Shown here: positions 43,578-52,808 of the stretch, one piece after another
Layout of the letters: each line of letters begins with the position of its first letter
Numbering within the stretch: the first letter of the stretch is position 1
NCBI GenBank assembly: GCA_007121075.1
Contig: SKMK01000003.1
Location: 1 to 64,000, forward strand
Reading direction: 5' to 3'
DNA from: Syntrophomonadaceae bacterium
GTDB taxonomy: Bacteria > Bacillota > Dethiobacteria > DTU022
DNA length: 64,000 nt
Notes under the pieces: generated by a model
Seen by the model: only the letters and a program-made list of their open reading frames with translations
Database searches by the model: none
What the model was told of the DNA's origin: nothing
Made by a program: the position numbers and the translations under genes

Positions 43578-45290
43578 TCAACCCGCAAACTGTTCTTTAA
43601 AACGGCGAGCCCTTTCCAGGACGCTGTCGACATGTTGCAGGCTGACCTGGTCTATTCCGGCCCCGTCCAGCATACGAGCCAGTTCTTCCCGCCTCTGCCA
43701 TGAGTCGAGCCGGGCTGCCCTGGTCAAGGTTCTTTCATCAACGGTTTCCTTGTAAAGACTGTAATGAGAATCGGCCATGGCGGCGATCTGAGGGCTGTGT
43801 GTAACGCACAAGACCTGATGGTGCATAGAGAGGTGAGCCAGCTTTTCAGCTACCGCCTGTATCGTCGCTCCCCCGATCCCGGCATCGACTTCGTCAAAAA
43901 TCAGGGTCGGCACCATATCCTGCCTGGCCAGGATCGTCTTAAGGGCCAGCATTACCCTGGAAACCTCGCCGCCTGAGATAATCTTGGTCAGAGGTTTAAC
44001 GTCTTCGCCGCGGTTGGCGCTGAACATAAATTCAACCTGGTCCAACCCTTTAGAAGTCAGCTCGACCTTTTCATTAAACTTGACTTCAAAGCGAGCGTTG
44101 GGAAGGGCCAGCTCCTGCAGGCATTCTTCAAGAAGAGCCTCAATATTTTTGGCTGTGTCCCGGCGCAGCCTACGCAGCTGCAGGCTTTGTTCCTGCATCC
44201 TATTTTCCAGATCGCCAATTTCCTGTTCCAGGCGTGCGGCCGTTTCCTCGCTGTTTCTGAGTCGATCCATTTCTTCTTCCGCCCGGGTTGCAAATTCAAG
44301 AACTTCATCAATTGAGGAACCGTATTTCCTTTTCAAATCACCGATCAGGTTTTGGCGTTCCTGGATCATATTCAACTCGGCCGGATCAAATTCAAGCCTG
44401 GATTGGTAATCGCGAAGTTCATGCGATGTTTCCTCCAGCTGGGCTGCAGCACTCTCCAGAAGATCAAGCATGGGGGCCAGGTTCTGATCGATCTCGGCCG
44501 CTTCATCCAGGAAACGTTTGGCCCTGTTGAGCCGGTCGATTACCGCTTCGGTCATGCCATCATCACTTCCGTTATACAGATCGGCATAAGCATCGGCGGT
44601 AAGGTTCCACAATTTTTCCGCATTGGCAAGGACTTTTTCCCGGACAGCCAGTTCTTCATCCTCACCCTGCTGCAAGCCTGCATTTTTAATTTCGTTGATT
44701 TGAAATTCGTATACATCAAGGCGTCTTTCACGTTCGGAGCTGCTGCTGCCCAGGGAGGACAGCTCTTTCTGCAAGTCCTGCCTTTTGCGGGACATTTCCT
44801 CAAGCGCGTTTCTTAATGTCCTGATCTTTTCTCCTCCGAATGAATCAAGCAGCTCCAGGTGTTCTTCGGGACGCAGCAGGGATTGATGTTGGTGTTGGCC
44901 GTGCAGATCAACCAGGTACCGACCCGTTTCTTTTAAAAACGAAACCGGAACAGCCCTGCCGTTCACCCGGGCCACGCTGCGGCCGTTACTGTAAACTTCG
45001 CGGGCAATGATCAGTTCATCTGATTTCTCGATTCCGGCCTTCTCCAGGAGGAAATCTATTTGATTCCGGCCGGCCTGTTCATGGTAGACAGCTACTTCCA
45101 CATAGGCATTATTTTTGCCCTGGCGGATTTGTTCCACGGTAGCCCTTTCACCAAGCAGCAGGCCAATCGCTCCTATCACCACAGACTTGCCGGCTCCGGT
45201 TTCGCCGCTTAATACATTTAAGCCGGAACTAAACGTAAAGCTGAGATCTTCGATTAACGCGAAATTGGAAACCCGCAGCTCCACAAGCAT
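43578..45290 (-). CDS. recN: DNA repair protein RecN
   Basis: 570 residues. SMC-like ATPase: Walker A GETGAGKS near 31, coiled coil (about 170-365), signature ISGGEVSR and Walker B LIFDEVDAGIGG. Acts in double-strand break repair. AAGGAGG before the ATG; 20 nt after nadK, the usual nadK-recN order. No LexA box seen directly upstream, since it lies inside an operon. Confidence 0.97.
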   Translation of the reverse strand: MLVELRVSNFALIEDLSFTFSSGLNVLSGETGAGKSVVIGAIGLLLGERATVEQIRQGKNNAYVEVAVYHEQAGRNQIDFLLEKAGIEKSDELIIAREVYSNGRSVARVNGRAVPVSFLKETGRYLVDLHGQHQHQSLLRPEEHLELLDSFGGEKIRTLRNALEEMSRKRQDLQKELSSLGSSSSERERRLDVYEFQINEIKNAGLQQGEDEELAVREKVLANAEKLWNLTADAYADLYNGSDDGMTEAVIDRLNRAKRFLDEAAEIDQNLAPMLDLLESAAAQLEETSHELRDYQSRLEFDPAELNMIQERQNLIGDLKRKYGSSIDEVLEFATRAEEEMDRLRNSEETAARLEQEIGDLENRMQEQSLQLRRLRRDTAKNIEALLEECLQELALPNARFEVKFNEKVELTSKGLDQVEFMFSANRGEDVKPLTKIISGGEVSRVMLALKTILARQDMVPTLIFDEVDAGIGGATIQAVAEKLAHLSMHHQVLCVTHSPQIAAMADSHYSLYKETVDERTLTRAARLDSWQRREELARMLDGAGIDQVSLQHVDSVLERARRFKEQFAG

Positions 45291-45310
45291 TTAGTTGCTC
45301 CTCCTTAAAT

Positions 45311-46162
45311 TTATGCCTTTAATTTTTGATGCAGTAACCTGTAAAAGGAGTTTTCATGGAAACAAACCAGTTTAACTTTTTGCTTAGCCCGGCAGATCAG
45401 GATACGGTCGTCGTCCTCGAGGGCAAAGCGGACCTGACCATCAACTGTTAAAACTACCTGGACCTGACGGGAGTCGACTTTTAAACTGATCGTGTCCGAG
45501 CCGTCAACTATAACCGAGCGGTTGTAGAGGCTGTGCGGGCAGATTGGTGTAATTACAAAAAGCTCCATGCCCGGGTTGATTATGGGCCCGCCCGCCGATA
45601 AAGAGTAAGCGGTTGAGCCGGTGGGAGTAGAAATGATTATGCCGTCGCCAAAATAACTTTCCATGAAGTCGTTGTTGATAAATGAATCCACTTTTATATT
45701 GCGGGAAAAAGGGCCGCGGGCCACAACAATATCATTGAGGGCCAGGTAACAACCCAGTTCTTCGTCCCTGCGGTAAAGTTTTGCTTCTAGCATCATTCGA
45801 TCCTGGTAATCGTACTGCCTTGTGGCAATATATTGCAGAAACCGCTCCATCTGTTCAACTTCTATTTCAGCCAGAAAGCCCTTGTGCCCCAGGTTGATGC
45901 CTAAAACCGGTACATCCCAGCCGGCCAAATCCCTGGCCACCCTTAGGATAGTGCCATCTCCGCCGACCACTATGATCATTTCCAGTTTGTTATAAAGTTC
46001 GGAAAGTTGTTCGGCAAGAGACACACTGCTGTAGAAATCAGCTTGTTCTCTGTCAACAACATGAAGAGGCATCCGGCGCTGGTCAAAAAAGTTTTTTATC
46101 TTATCTACAACCAGGGTAGTATTGCTTTTATGCCAGTTGGGAATAACACCTATTTCTTTCAT
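45311..46162 (-). CDS. nadK: NAD kinase
   Basis: 283 residues. Makes NADP. GGDGT motif (VVGGDGTILR at about 67), NLGHKGFL and the TPTGSTAYSLSAGG active-site loop are present. AAGGAGG is 14 nt from the ATG, a long spacing. The 103-nt gap before it holds two copies of TAGCTAAAACC. Confidence 0.96.
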   Translation of the reverse strand: MKEIGVIPNWHKSNTTLVVDKIKNFFDQRRMPLHVVDREQADFYSSVSLAEQLSELYNKLEMIIVVGGDGTILRVARDLAGWDVPVLGINLGHKGFLAEIEVEQMERFLQYIATRQYDYQDRMMLEAKLYRRDEELGCYLALNDIVVARGPFSRNIKVDSFINNDFMESYFGDGIIISTPTGSTAYSLSAGGPIINPGMELFVITPICPHSLYNRSVIVDGSDTISLKVDSRQVQVVLTVDGQVRFALEDDDRILICRAKQKVKLVCFHENSFYRLLHQKLKA

Positions 46163-46265
46163 ATGACTTCTTGTATCCTCCTTTAGCTAAAACCTAACCA
46201 TAGCTAAAACCAACCCGGATGGGAATAAGTTTCTTCACGCCGGCTTTGATATCCTCCCAGGCTCG

Positions 46266-47102
46266 TTATTTCTTCTCATTCATCAGCAATTGATGGGCTT
46301 CTTCTACAGTCTTTGCTGTTTTTGCTTTACAATCTTCCCGGCATTTGCAAACCCCGGCTTTTTGTCTTGAAAAGTATCCAAAATATTCAATGTTCCCCTT
46401 GGGCCCCGGGTATTGGGAAAAAGTTATACCCCGGCAGCAGTACCCGATTTTGCAAGAATCTTCGACGACATCCTTTAAAATCCGGCAGTGTAAGTCAGGG
46501 TTCCGGATTACGCCCCTGCCCCTTCCGGCATCGGCTTTCCCCGCTTCAAATTGTGGTTTAACCAGGGCCAGGACATGCGGTATCTCAAGTTGGTAGAGGA
46601 CGGGCAAAACTTTTAGCAGTGAAATGAACGAAACATCAATTACGGCCAAATCAGGAACTTCCGGAAGATCTTCAGGTTTCAGGAAGCGGACATTGAAACG
46701 CTCCATAACCACTACTGCCGGATTGCGGCGGAGGCTGTAATCCAACTGGCCGTATCCAACATCAAGAGCATAAACCCGGCGGGCACCGTTCTGCAGCAAG
46801 CAATCGGTAAATCCTCCGGTTGAAGCGCCGACATCAAGGATAACCAGGCCCCCGACGTTTATGGCCAGATCTAAAAGGGCTTTTTCCAGCTTCAGCCCGC
46901 CCCGGCTCACGTAAGGGTTGTCCGGTTCAAGAAGTTTTATTTCTGCACTTTCTTCCACCAGGGCCCCGGGTTTATCACATACAGATCCGTTAACCAGGAC
47001 TTTTCCGGCCATTATTTCCGCCTGGATTCGGCTCCGGCTCAGTTCCGGTTTCAGCCTGTGCAGAAGAAGATCAAGGCGTTTTTTTTGACGGCCGCTTTTC
47101 AA
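46266..47102 (-). CDS. tlyA: TlyA family rRNA 2'-O-methyltransferase
   Basis: 278 residues. N-terminal S4 domain (about 5-65) and FtsJ-like methyltransferase with DVGASTGGFTDCLLQ (AdoMet site) and K-D-K-E-like catalytic residues (VSFISLLK, ALVKPQFE). Commonly follows dxs in Bacillota; overlaps it by 4 bp. In frame after the stop there are 23 more codons, noted in findings. Confidence 0.94.
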   Translation of the reverse strand: MKSGRQKKRLDLLLHRLKPELSRSRIQAEIMAGKVLVNGSVCDKPGALVEESAEIKLLEPDNPYVSRGGLKLEKALLDLAINVGGLVILDVGASTGGFTDCLLQNGARRVYALDVGYGQLDYSLRRNPAVVVMERFNVRFLKPEDLPEVPDLAVIDVSFISLLKVLPVLYQLEIPHVLALVKPQFEAGKADAGRGRGVIRNPDLHCRILKDVVEDSCKIGYCCRGITFSQYPGPKGNIEYFGYFSRQKAGVCKCREDCKAKTAKTVEEAHQLLMNEKK

Positions 47103-48988
47103 CTCTGACCCTTCACAGCCCCGGTGCCGACAAAGGCAAGGGCTTCATTAAATATTCCCCAGGCATCAAGTTTGAAATGAGAAAGTAATTTAGCCCGGGA
47201 ACCGTGCTCGACAAATTGATCGTCTATGCCGAGCCTTATTACCGGCACCGACAAACCTTCACCGGCAAGCAATTCGAGAACGCCGCTTCCAAAACCGCCG
47301 GCCAGGACATTTTCTTCCACGGTCAAAACCCGCCCGCACCTGCGGGCCCACAGAGCAATCAGCTCTTTGTCCAAAGGTTTCACAAAGCGGGCATTGATCA
47401 CCGCTGCATCAATACCCTGCCGGGTCAGTTTTTCGGCAGCCTCTACAGCATGCTTGACGACCGTTCCGACGGCAACAATCAGCAGCTCCCGGCCTTCCCG
47501 AAGCAACTCGCTCTTGCCCCAGGGTAAAGTGTGCGGCTCTTCTAGGTCTACTCCTTCCACTTTATCGCGCGGGTAACGCAGGGCCACAGGACCGTCGGAA
47601 TAGTTTAATGCCGTAAACAGCATGTGTTGGAGTTCGTTTTCATTTGCCGGCGCCATTATAGACATTTTGGGGATGCTGCGCAGAAAACTGAGATCAAATA
47701 AACCCTGGTGAGTTTCTCCGTCTTCGCCGGTTATACCGGCACGATCAACGGCAAACACAACAGGCAGGTTTTGCATGCAGACATCATGTAAAATTTGGTC
47801 ATAGGCTCTTTGCAGGAAGGTGCTGTAAATGGCTACAACCGGCTGCATTCCGCCGGCAGCCAAAGCCCCGGACATAGTTACCGCATGCTGTTCTGCAATC
47901 CCTACATCATAAAACCGCTCCGGAAACTCCCGGGCATAATTTCTCAGGCCGGTGCCTGAGGTCATAGCCGCTGTAATGGCCATAATTTTCGGGTTCTCAC
48001 GGCTGAGTTTGATCAGGGTCCGGCCAAAAATTTCTGTGTACGAAGCGCTTTTCTTTTTCTTGAGCAAGCCGTTGTTTAAATCAAAAGGACCGATCCCGTG
48101 GAAAATTTCCGGTGATTTTTCTGCGTAGTGATAGCCTTTCCCTTTTTCTGTCACCACGTGGATCATGACCGGCCCTTGCATCTGATTGGCCTGCCGGAGG
48201 GTATTTTTAATTGCAGCTATATTATGACCGTCGATGGGGCCAAAATAAGTAAAGCCGAGCTCTTCGAAGATCATGCCAGGCACAACCAGGTATTTAAGCC
48301 CGCCCTTGATCCTGTCGGCATAATTAAGAGCTTTCTTTCCGATCACAGGGATACGACCTATAAAGCTTTCGAAATCGTCCTTTAGTCTAGAAAATTTTGG
48401 ATCAGAGCGGATCCGGGCCAGGTAAGCAGACATGCTGCCAACGTTTGAGCTGATCGACATCTCATTGTCGTTTAGAATAACCGTTAAATTGGCCTTGATA
48501 TGGCCGGCGTGGTTAAGGGCTTCAAAAGACATTCCCCCGGTCAGGGCACCGTCTCCGATTACAGCAATAATCTTGTAATCTTCACCATTGTAATCCCTGG
48601 CCTGGGCCAGACCCAGGGCCGCCGAAATTGAGGTACTGCTGTGTCCGGTCAGAAAAGGATCATGTTCGCTCTCAGAAGGCTTTGGAAAACCGCATAAACC
48701 ATCAAACTGGCGCAGAGTGGCAAACTCCTCCCATCTGCCTGTAAGCAGCTTGTGGGGATAACTCTGATGGCCGACATCCCAAATAATGCGGTCGGTGGGG
48801 CTGTTAAAAGTACTGTGCAAGGCCAGGGTCAGTTCAACCACCCCCAGGCTTGCCGCCAGGTGGCCGCCGTTATCGGCCACCGTCCTGATCATGTATTCGC
48901 GTATTTCAGAAGCAGCTGTTTCAAGCTGATCCCCGCTCATATTCTTCAGATCATCAGGCAGGTTCATACTGCCAAGCACACCATCCAT
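47099..48988 (-). CDS. dxs: 1-deoxy-D-xylulose-5-phosphate synthase
   Basis: 629 residues. First step of the MEP pathway, ThDP dependent. GHQSYPHKLLTGR, GDGALTGGMSFEALN (ThDP/Mg site) and the catalytic Glu region VGIAEQHAVTMSGALA are seen. ATG at 48988 is chosen for AGAGGTGA 5 nt upstream over GTG at 48997. It is 5 nt after oapA. Isoprenoid genes in this window: ispA, dxs and ispH. Confidence 0.97.
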   Translation of the reverse strand: MDGVLGSMNLPDDLKNMSGDQLETAASEIREYMIRTVADNGGHLAASLGVVELTLALHSTFNSPTDRIIWDVGHQSYPHKLLTGRWEEFATLRQFDGLCGFPKPSESEHDPFLTGHSSTSISAALGLAQARDYNGEDYKIIAVIGDGALTGGMSFEALNHAGHIKANLTVILNDNEMSISSNVGSMSAYLARIRSDPKFSRLKDDFESFIGRIPVIGKKALNYADRIKGGLKYLVVPGMIFEELGFTYFGPIDGHNIAAIKNTLRQANQMQGPVMIHVVTEKGKGYHYAEKSPEIFHGIGPFDLNNGLLKKKKSASYTEIFGRTLIKLSRENPKIMAITAAMTSGTGLRNYAREFPERFYDVGIAEQHAVTMSGALAAGGMQPVVAIYSTFLQRAYDQILHDVCMQNLPVVFAVDRAGITGEDGETHQGLFDLSFLRSIPKMSIMAPANENELQHMLFTALNYSDGPVALRYPRDKVEGVDLEEPHTLPWGKSELLREGRELLIVAVGTVVKHAVEAAEKLTRQGIDAAVINARFVKPLDKELIALWARRCGRVLTVEENVLAGGFGSGVLELLAGEGLSVPVIRLGIDDQFVEHGSRAKLLSHFKLDAWGIFNEALAFVGTGAVKGQS

Positions 48989-48993
48989 TAAAA

Positions 48994-49575
48994 TCACCTC
49001 TGGTTAATATCACCCTTGCTGAACCAGCTTAGCGGCTTTTGCAATCTGGTAATCAGCAATCCAACCATTAAAATCACTTCGGTAGAATAATTAATGGCAA
49101 TTATTTTACCCCAGGCTTTACCGCCTACTGTAAGGGCTGCAACAAGAGCGGTCAGCAAAATTCCCAGGTAAAATTCAGCCTGCTGATGTGAGAATGTAAC
49201 CACCAGCTTGATTACGATTACTGTCACCAGGGTCCCGCTGATTATACCACTGATATCGCCGCCCACGTCGTTGCAGAATGTCGCTACCCGTTCGGCGTTC
49301 TTAACCAGGTTGACTCCGCATTTGGCTCCTGTAACTCTTCGGGCCGCCTTGGCGTTGAGCGGCGCTATGTCAGCCGCGGCTGCCGCGGTACCGATCAGGT
49401 CAAAAACGATGCCCAGCATAACTACCAGCAGCAGGATCATAAAAGACAACGCAATCGACTGCAGCTCGTTTAAAAAATAATGTGATACAAAGCTGAGGGC
49501 CACAGCCAGGAAAAAAGTCCACAAAGAAATGACAATGATCCAGCGGATTCTGCTTCGGTTTTTACTGTTGGACAA
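48994..49575 (-). CDS. oapA: OapA, membrane protein partner of OLE RNA
   Basis: 193 residues with four membrane segments (about 12-34, 40-64, 107-129, 136-165). It carries Asp103-x3-Asp107 (DVGGD), the conserved DxxxD motif of OLE-associated protein A, just after a basic cytosolic loop (KAARRVTGAKCG) suited to RNA contact. Position is diagnostic: directly downstream of the OLE RNA and upstream of dxs, as in Bacillus halodurans. OapA forms a dimer that anchors OLE RNA at the membrane. TTG start; AAAGGTGAT lies about 5 nt upstream. Older annotation calls such proteins CorB-like transporters, which I think is wrong here. Confidence 0.9.
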   Translation of the reverse strand: MSNSKNRSRIRWIIVISLWTFFLAVALSFVSHYFLNELQSIALSFMILLLVVMLGIVFDLIGTAAAAADIAPLNAKAARRVTGAKCGVNLVKNAERVATFCNDVGGDISGIISGTLVTVIVIKLVVTFSHQQAEFYLGILLTALVAALTVGGKAWGKIIAINYSTEVILMVGLLITRLQKPLSWFSKGDINQR

Positions 49576-49594
49576 TAGCCATCACCTTTGTACA

Positions 49595-50158
49595 AAGAAA
49601 CACAAGTGGTAGCAAGCCAGGTAAACTTTGCGGCTTAGGTCCAGCAGGTTTTCCCGGATAGTCACCTGCAGTCGCCTGTCAGGCTGTTCCCATTTAAAGA
49701 CTATCCCCGTCGTGTCGCCACTAACGGAGCTGGATTACCACTTAGCTCACACTTTAATCCCTGGCTTACTTCTCTTACGAGAGCAGTCTAGGCGATTTCC
49801 ACTCTGGCGCCTGATCTCCCCTAGCCTCTTTTGCAGAAAGGGTTTCAGAATTTAACTCCTCTACCCTGTCCACTCAAGGCAGGCTACACTGTACACAGCT
49901 TCTTACCGCATACAGGTTCTTCCCAAGCCGTAACCTTTTGTTTCTCAACAATCCGCCACGAACATTGGGTCTCCACGAAGGCAGGGTCAACGCCTACATG
50001 CCTTTGTAGATCGCCCCGTCCTTCTTAACTCCCAGCAGCAGCTCCCAACTGGGCTTCGGCAGCCGCCACCAGGAACTTCATCGATGTGCCCTTAACGGAT
50101 TTTTAGGCCCGTTTTCGGGAAGGGGCGCCAACTAGAATACTGCACCACTTATGCTTGC
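49595..50158 (-). ncRNA. ole: OLE RNA (ornate, large, extremophilic)
   Basis: A 700-bp stretch without protein coding between ispA and oapA-dxs, the known OLE location. It has an extended -10 promoter at its 5' side, many small GC stems (CCCGAAAACGGG, CTAGACTGCTCTCGTAAGAG) and short complementary segments at its two ends (AAGTGGT near the 5' end, ACCACTT near the 3' end). Length of about 560 nt fits the class (about 600). OLE RNA forms a membrane-bound ribonucleoprotein with OapA and is linked to stress tolerance (cold, alcohols, Mg2+). The ends are estimates: the 5' end from the -10 box, the 3' end from the terminal complementarity just before the oapA ribosome binding site. I identified it from context and structure, not by a covariance search. 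Confidence 0.88.
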
Positions 50159-50164
50159 TTCAGT

Positions 50165-50173
50165 ATTATATCA
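50165..50173 (-). promoter_or_regulatory. Extended -10 promoter of OLE RNA
   Basis: On the minus strand TGATATAAT (TGn plus perfect TATAAT). No good -35 is present, which suits an extended -10 promoter. It allows the RNA to be made in excess over ispA. Confidence 0.65.
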
Positions 50174-50288
50174 TAGCACAACCTCCATATGCAGACAACG
50201 GATCAGTTTTATAGTTTTTTTCTACATCTTGCAGGTTATTACGGTCTGCTCCCACAGTACGGTTGTCGTTATTTTATAACCCCTGGAG

Positions 50289-51173
50289 TTATTTACTCCT
50301 GAATACCATTTTTTTTGCCAGGCCGGTTAAAAGCTCCACCGGCCGGTTTAAACCTGTTAAAGCCATTATTGCTTCGTTATAAAGGCTTTCTGCCCTTGAT
50401 CTGGCCTCATCTGGACCCAGCACGGCCGGAAAGGTAGGCTTAAAGCGGTCCCGGTCCGCACCTGTAGGTTTGCCCAGTTCTTCGGCTGAGCTTTCCACAT
50501 CCAGGAGATCGTCAATGATCTGAAAAGCGGTCCCGATCTTTGAAGCATAGCGGTCCAGCAGCTCCAGCTCCTTGCTGCCAGCATCTGCTGCTAGAGCCCC
50601 GCAAATAACAGAAGCCTTCAACAGTGCTCCTGTTTTCATGGCCGAAATGGTTTCAATTTCCAGAAGAGTCAAATCACGTCCTTCCGCCTCCAGGTCAAGG
50701 ACCTGACCCCCAATCATGCCGGTTACCCCGGCCGTTTTGCCGAGCTCGGTACCGATCCGCGCCGCTTTTTCCGCCCGTCCGGGCTTCAAACCGTAGCGGG
50801 ATAACAGCTCAAAAGAAAGGGTCAGGAGGGCATCTCCGGCCAGCACGGCAACGGCATCCCCGTATACTTTGTGGCAGGTCGGCTTTCCCCGCCTCAAATC
50901 GCTATCGTCCAGGGCCGGTAGATCATCATGAATCAGGGAATAGGTGTGGACCAGCTCCAGGGCACAGGCCACATCAATCACGTCATGATCATCACAACCC
51001 AGGGTTTCGGCAGCGGCCAGGGTCAGGATTGGGCGCAGGCGCTTTCCTCCGGCTTCAAGGCTGTACCTCATAGCCTCCCTGACCGCTTTTGGCCCGGTAT
51101 CTGGCAGGCATTCTTTTAAAGCCCTGTTAACAATCTCTTTTTTTTGAGTAAGGTACCGATCAATCTCGATCAT
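50289..51173 (-). CDS. ispA: Polyprenyl synthetase, farnesyl/geranylgeranyl diphosphate synthase
   Basis: 294 residues. Chain elongation of isoprenoids from IPP. First Asp-rich motif DDLPALDDSD (around 87) with the two-residue insertion typical of bacterial FPP synthases, second motif DDLLD (around 224). Overlaps xseB by 4 bp. Confidence 0.96.
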   Translation of the reverse strand: MIEIDRYLTQKKEIVNRALKECLPDTGPKAVREAMRYSLEAGGKRLRPILTLAAAETLGCDDHDVIDVACALELVHTYSLIHDDLPALDDSDLRRGKPTCHKVYGDAVAVLAGDALLTLSFELLSRYGLKPGRAEKAARIGTELGKTAGVTGMIGGQVLDLEAEGRDLTLLEIETISAMKTGALLKASVICGALAADAGSKELELLDRYASKIGTAFQIIDDLLDVESSAEELGKPTGADRDRFKPTFPAVLGPDEARSRAESLYNEAIMALTGLNRPVELLTGLAKKMVFRSK

Positions 51174-51451
51174 GATTTATCTCCGGCATCATCATCTTCT
51201 TCCGCCAGGCTGTCTGTCGAATCAATGGACTGCTGTTGTTCTTCCTTTAACAAATACTCGACTTTGTATTCTATCTCTGCCAATTTTTCCCGGCAGTACC
51301 TGGAAAGGGCAATCCCTTCCTGGAATGAGGAAAGGGACTCTTCCAGGGGTATTTCAGCATTTTCCAGGCGGCTGACGATTTCTTCGAGCTTTTTTACCGC
51401 TTCCTCGTAAGTCATATCTTCCATCTTGCGGTTATCCTTATCCTTCGTCAA
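51170..51451 (-). CDS. xseB: Exodeoxyribonuclease VII small subunit
   Basis: About 93 residues, with the family segment YEEAVKKLEEIVSRLENAE and an acidic tail. TTG at 51451 has GAGGAGG 9 nt upstream and is preferred; ATG at 51424 is an alternative, and the track start at 51469 is unlikely. Forms exonuclease VII with the adjacent xseA. Confidence 0.92.
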   Translation of the reverse strand: MTKDKDNRKMEDMTYEEAVKKLEEIVSRLENAEIPLEESLSSFQEGIALSRYCREKLAEIEYKVEYLLKEEQQQSIDSTDSLAEEDDDAGDKS

Positions 51452-52667
51452 TGATGCAGTCCTCCTCAACCTTTTCTACCCGGCAATCCGCCCTGCCATC
51501 TTTCAAGCTCAGCTGCAACAACTGGCCGATGCGTATATCTTTTACAGAACGGATAATATTTCCTTCCTGATCCCGGCAAAAAGTATAGCCGCGGTTCATT
51601 ACTTTAAGCGGGCTGTAGCTTTCCAATTTATCCACAAGGGCTGTCAGCTGGATTCCTTTTAACTGCAGATAACGGACCATTTCCCGTTTTAGCCTGGTTT
51701 CAGTCTCTTCCAAATAGGCCTTTGCAGTTTTAATCCTTTCTTGCGGACGCCGGAAAAACCGTTCGCTTACAATATGATCCAGCCGCTGTTTTTCCTGCAG
51801 AACCCGGTTTTTTAAGGCCAGGCCAGCCCGGTTTCGCAGCTGATCAATTTCTGCCAGCAGTTCATCATAGACGGGCACTGCCGCAGCCGCCGCTTCTGTA
51901 GGGGTATGGGCTCGCAGATCCGCTGTAAAATCGGCAATAGTAAAGTCGGTTTCATGGCCAACGGCGGAAATAACCGGTTTTGAAGACCTGAAAATGGCCC
52001 TGGCCACCATTTCTTCGTTAAAAGGCCACAGGTCTTCCAGTGAGCCTCCGCCCCGGGTCAGAATAATCAGATCAATATCGTCTTTTTTGTTCAGTAGATC
52101 CAGGGCCCTGATCAGATCGGCTGCCGCTCCGGGCCCCTGAACCAGGCTTTCAACAACCAGTAACTGGACATAGGGGAAACGTTTCTTAATCGTGGTAATT
52201 ATATCCTGCAGGGCGGCCCCGCCGGGCGAGGTAACCAGGCCGATTTTCCTGGGAATCCGCGGCAGCTTTTTTTTGTGTTCCGGCTTGAACAGGCCTTCTG
52301 CTTCCAGTTTTTGTTTCAGCTGCTCGAAGGCAATATAAAGCGAGCCCATTCCGGCCGGCTGCATTTCCTGCACATACAGCTGGTATTGGCCGCCAGGCTC
52401 ATAAACCGACAGGTAGCCGTGCAGGATTACTTCCATGCCGTCGGTAGGTTGAAAAATGCAGTGGACGTTGTCCCGGCGAAAATAAACACAGCGCAGGGCA
52501 GATGAACTGTCTTTTACTGTAAAGTACATATGTCCGGAGCGGTGATGTTTGAAATTGGAGATTTCACCGGTTACCCACAGGTCGCGCAGGCGCGGATCGC
52601 TTTGAATCAAACCTTTCACATAACGGTTTATCTCGGAAACTGTGAACAGCGGTAGTTGTTTGTTCAT
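51438..52667 (-). CDS. xseA: Exodeoxyribonuclease VII large subunit
   Basis: About 409 residues. OB-fold domain (about 1-100), catalytic domain with GLVTSPGGAALQDI and RGGGSLEDLWPFNEE, and coiled coil. Degrades single-stranded DNA. ATG at 52667 gives the usual N-terminus (MNKQLPLFTVSEINRY); neither it nor GTG at 52685 has a clear ribosome binding site. Confidence 0.95.
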   Translation of the reverse strand: MNKQLPLFTVSEINRYVKGLIQSDPRLRDLWVTGEISNFKHHRSGHMYFTVKDSSSALRCVYFRRDNVHCIFQPTDGMEVILHGYLSVYEPGGQYQLYVQEMQPAGMGSLYIAFEQLKQKLEAEGLFKPEHKKKLPRIPRKIGLVTSPGGAALQDIITTIKKRFPYVQLLVVESLVQGPGAAADLIRALDLLNKKDDIDLIILTRGGGSLEDLWPFNEEMVARAIFRSSKPVISAVGHETDFTIADFTADLRAHTPTEAAAAAVPVYDELLAEIDQLRNRAGLALKNRVLQEKQRLDHIVSERFFRRPQERIKTAKAYLEETETRLKREMVRYLQLKGIQLTALVDKLESYSPLKVMNRGYTFCRDQEGNIIRSVKDIRIGQLLQLSLKDGRADCRVEKVEEDCIIDEG

Positions 52668-52766
52668 ATCATTTACAGGCAGCACCCGGCCACCGAATCC
52701 TTTTAATGTGTAAGACAGCGGCAGCCGGGCACTGTTTTTGTTTAATCACCCGGTTTACAGTTTATA

Positions 52767-52793
52767 CCCGGGCTTTTTATTAAAAAGCCCGGG
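52767..52793. repeat. 27-bp palindrome after the NuoG-like gene, possible terminator
   Basis: CCCGGGCTTTTTA/TAAAAAGCCCGGG around a single base. The hairpin would be strong, and it lies 16 nt after the NuoG-like stop. No T-run follows the outer arm, so termination is uncertain. Confidence 0.45.
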
Positions 52794-52808
52794 CAGGTTT
52801 AGGTTCGG

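Noticed and set aside
49628-50028. Two plus-strand ORFs (49628-49855 and 49831-50028)
   Set aside because: They lie within the OLE RNA on the opposite strand; no ribosome binding site or family.
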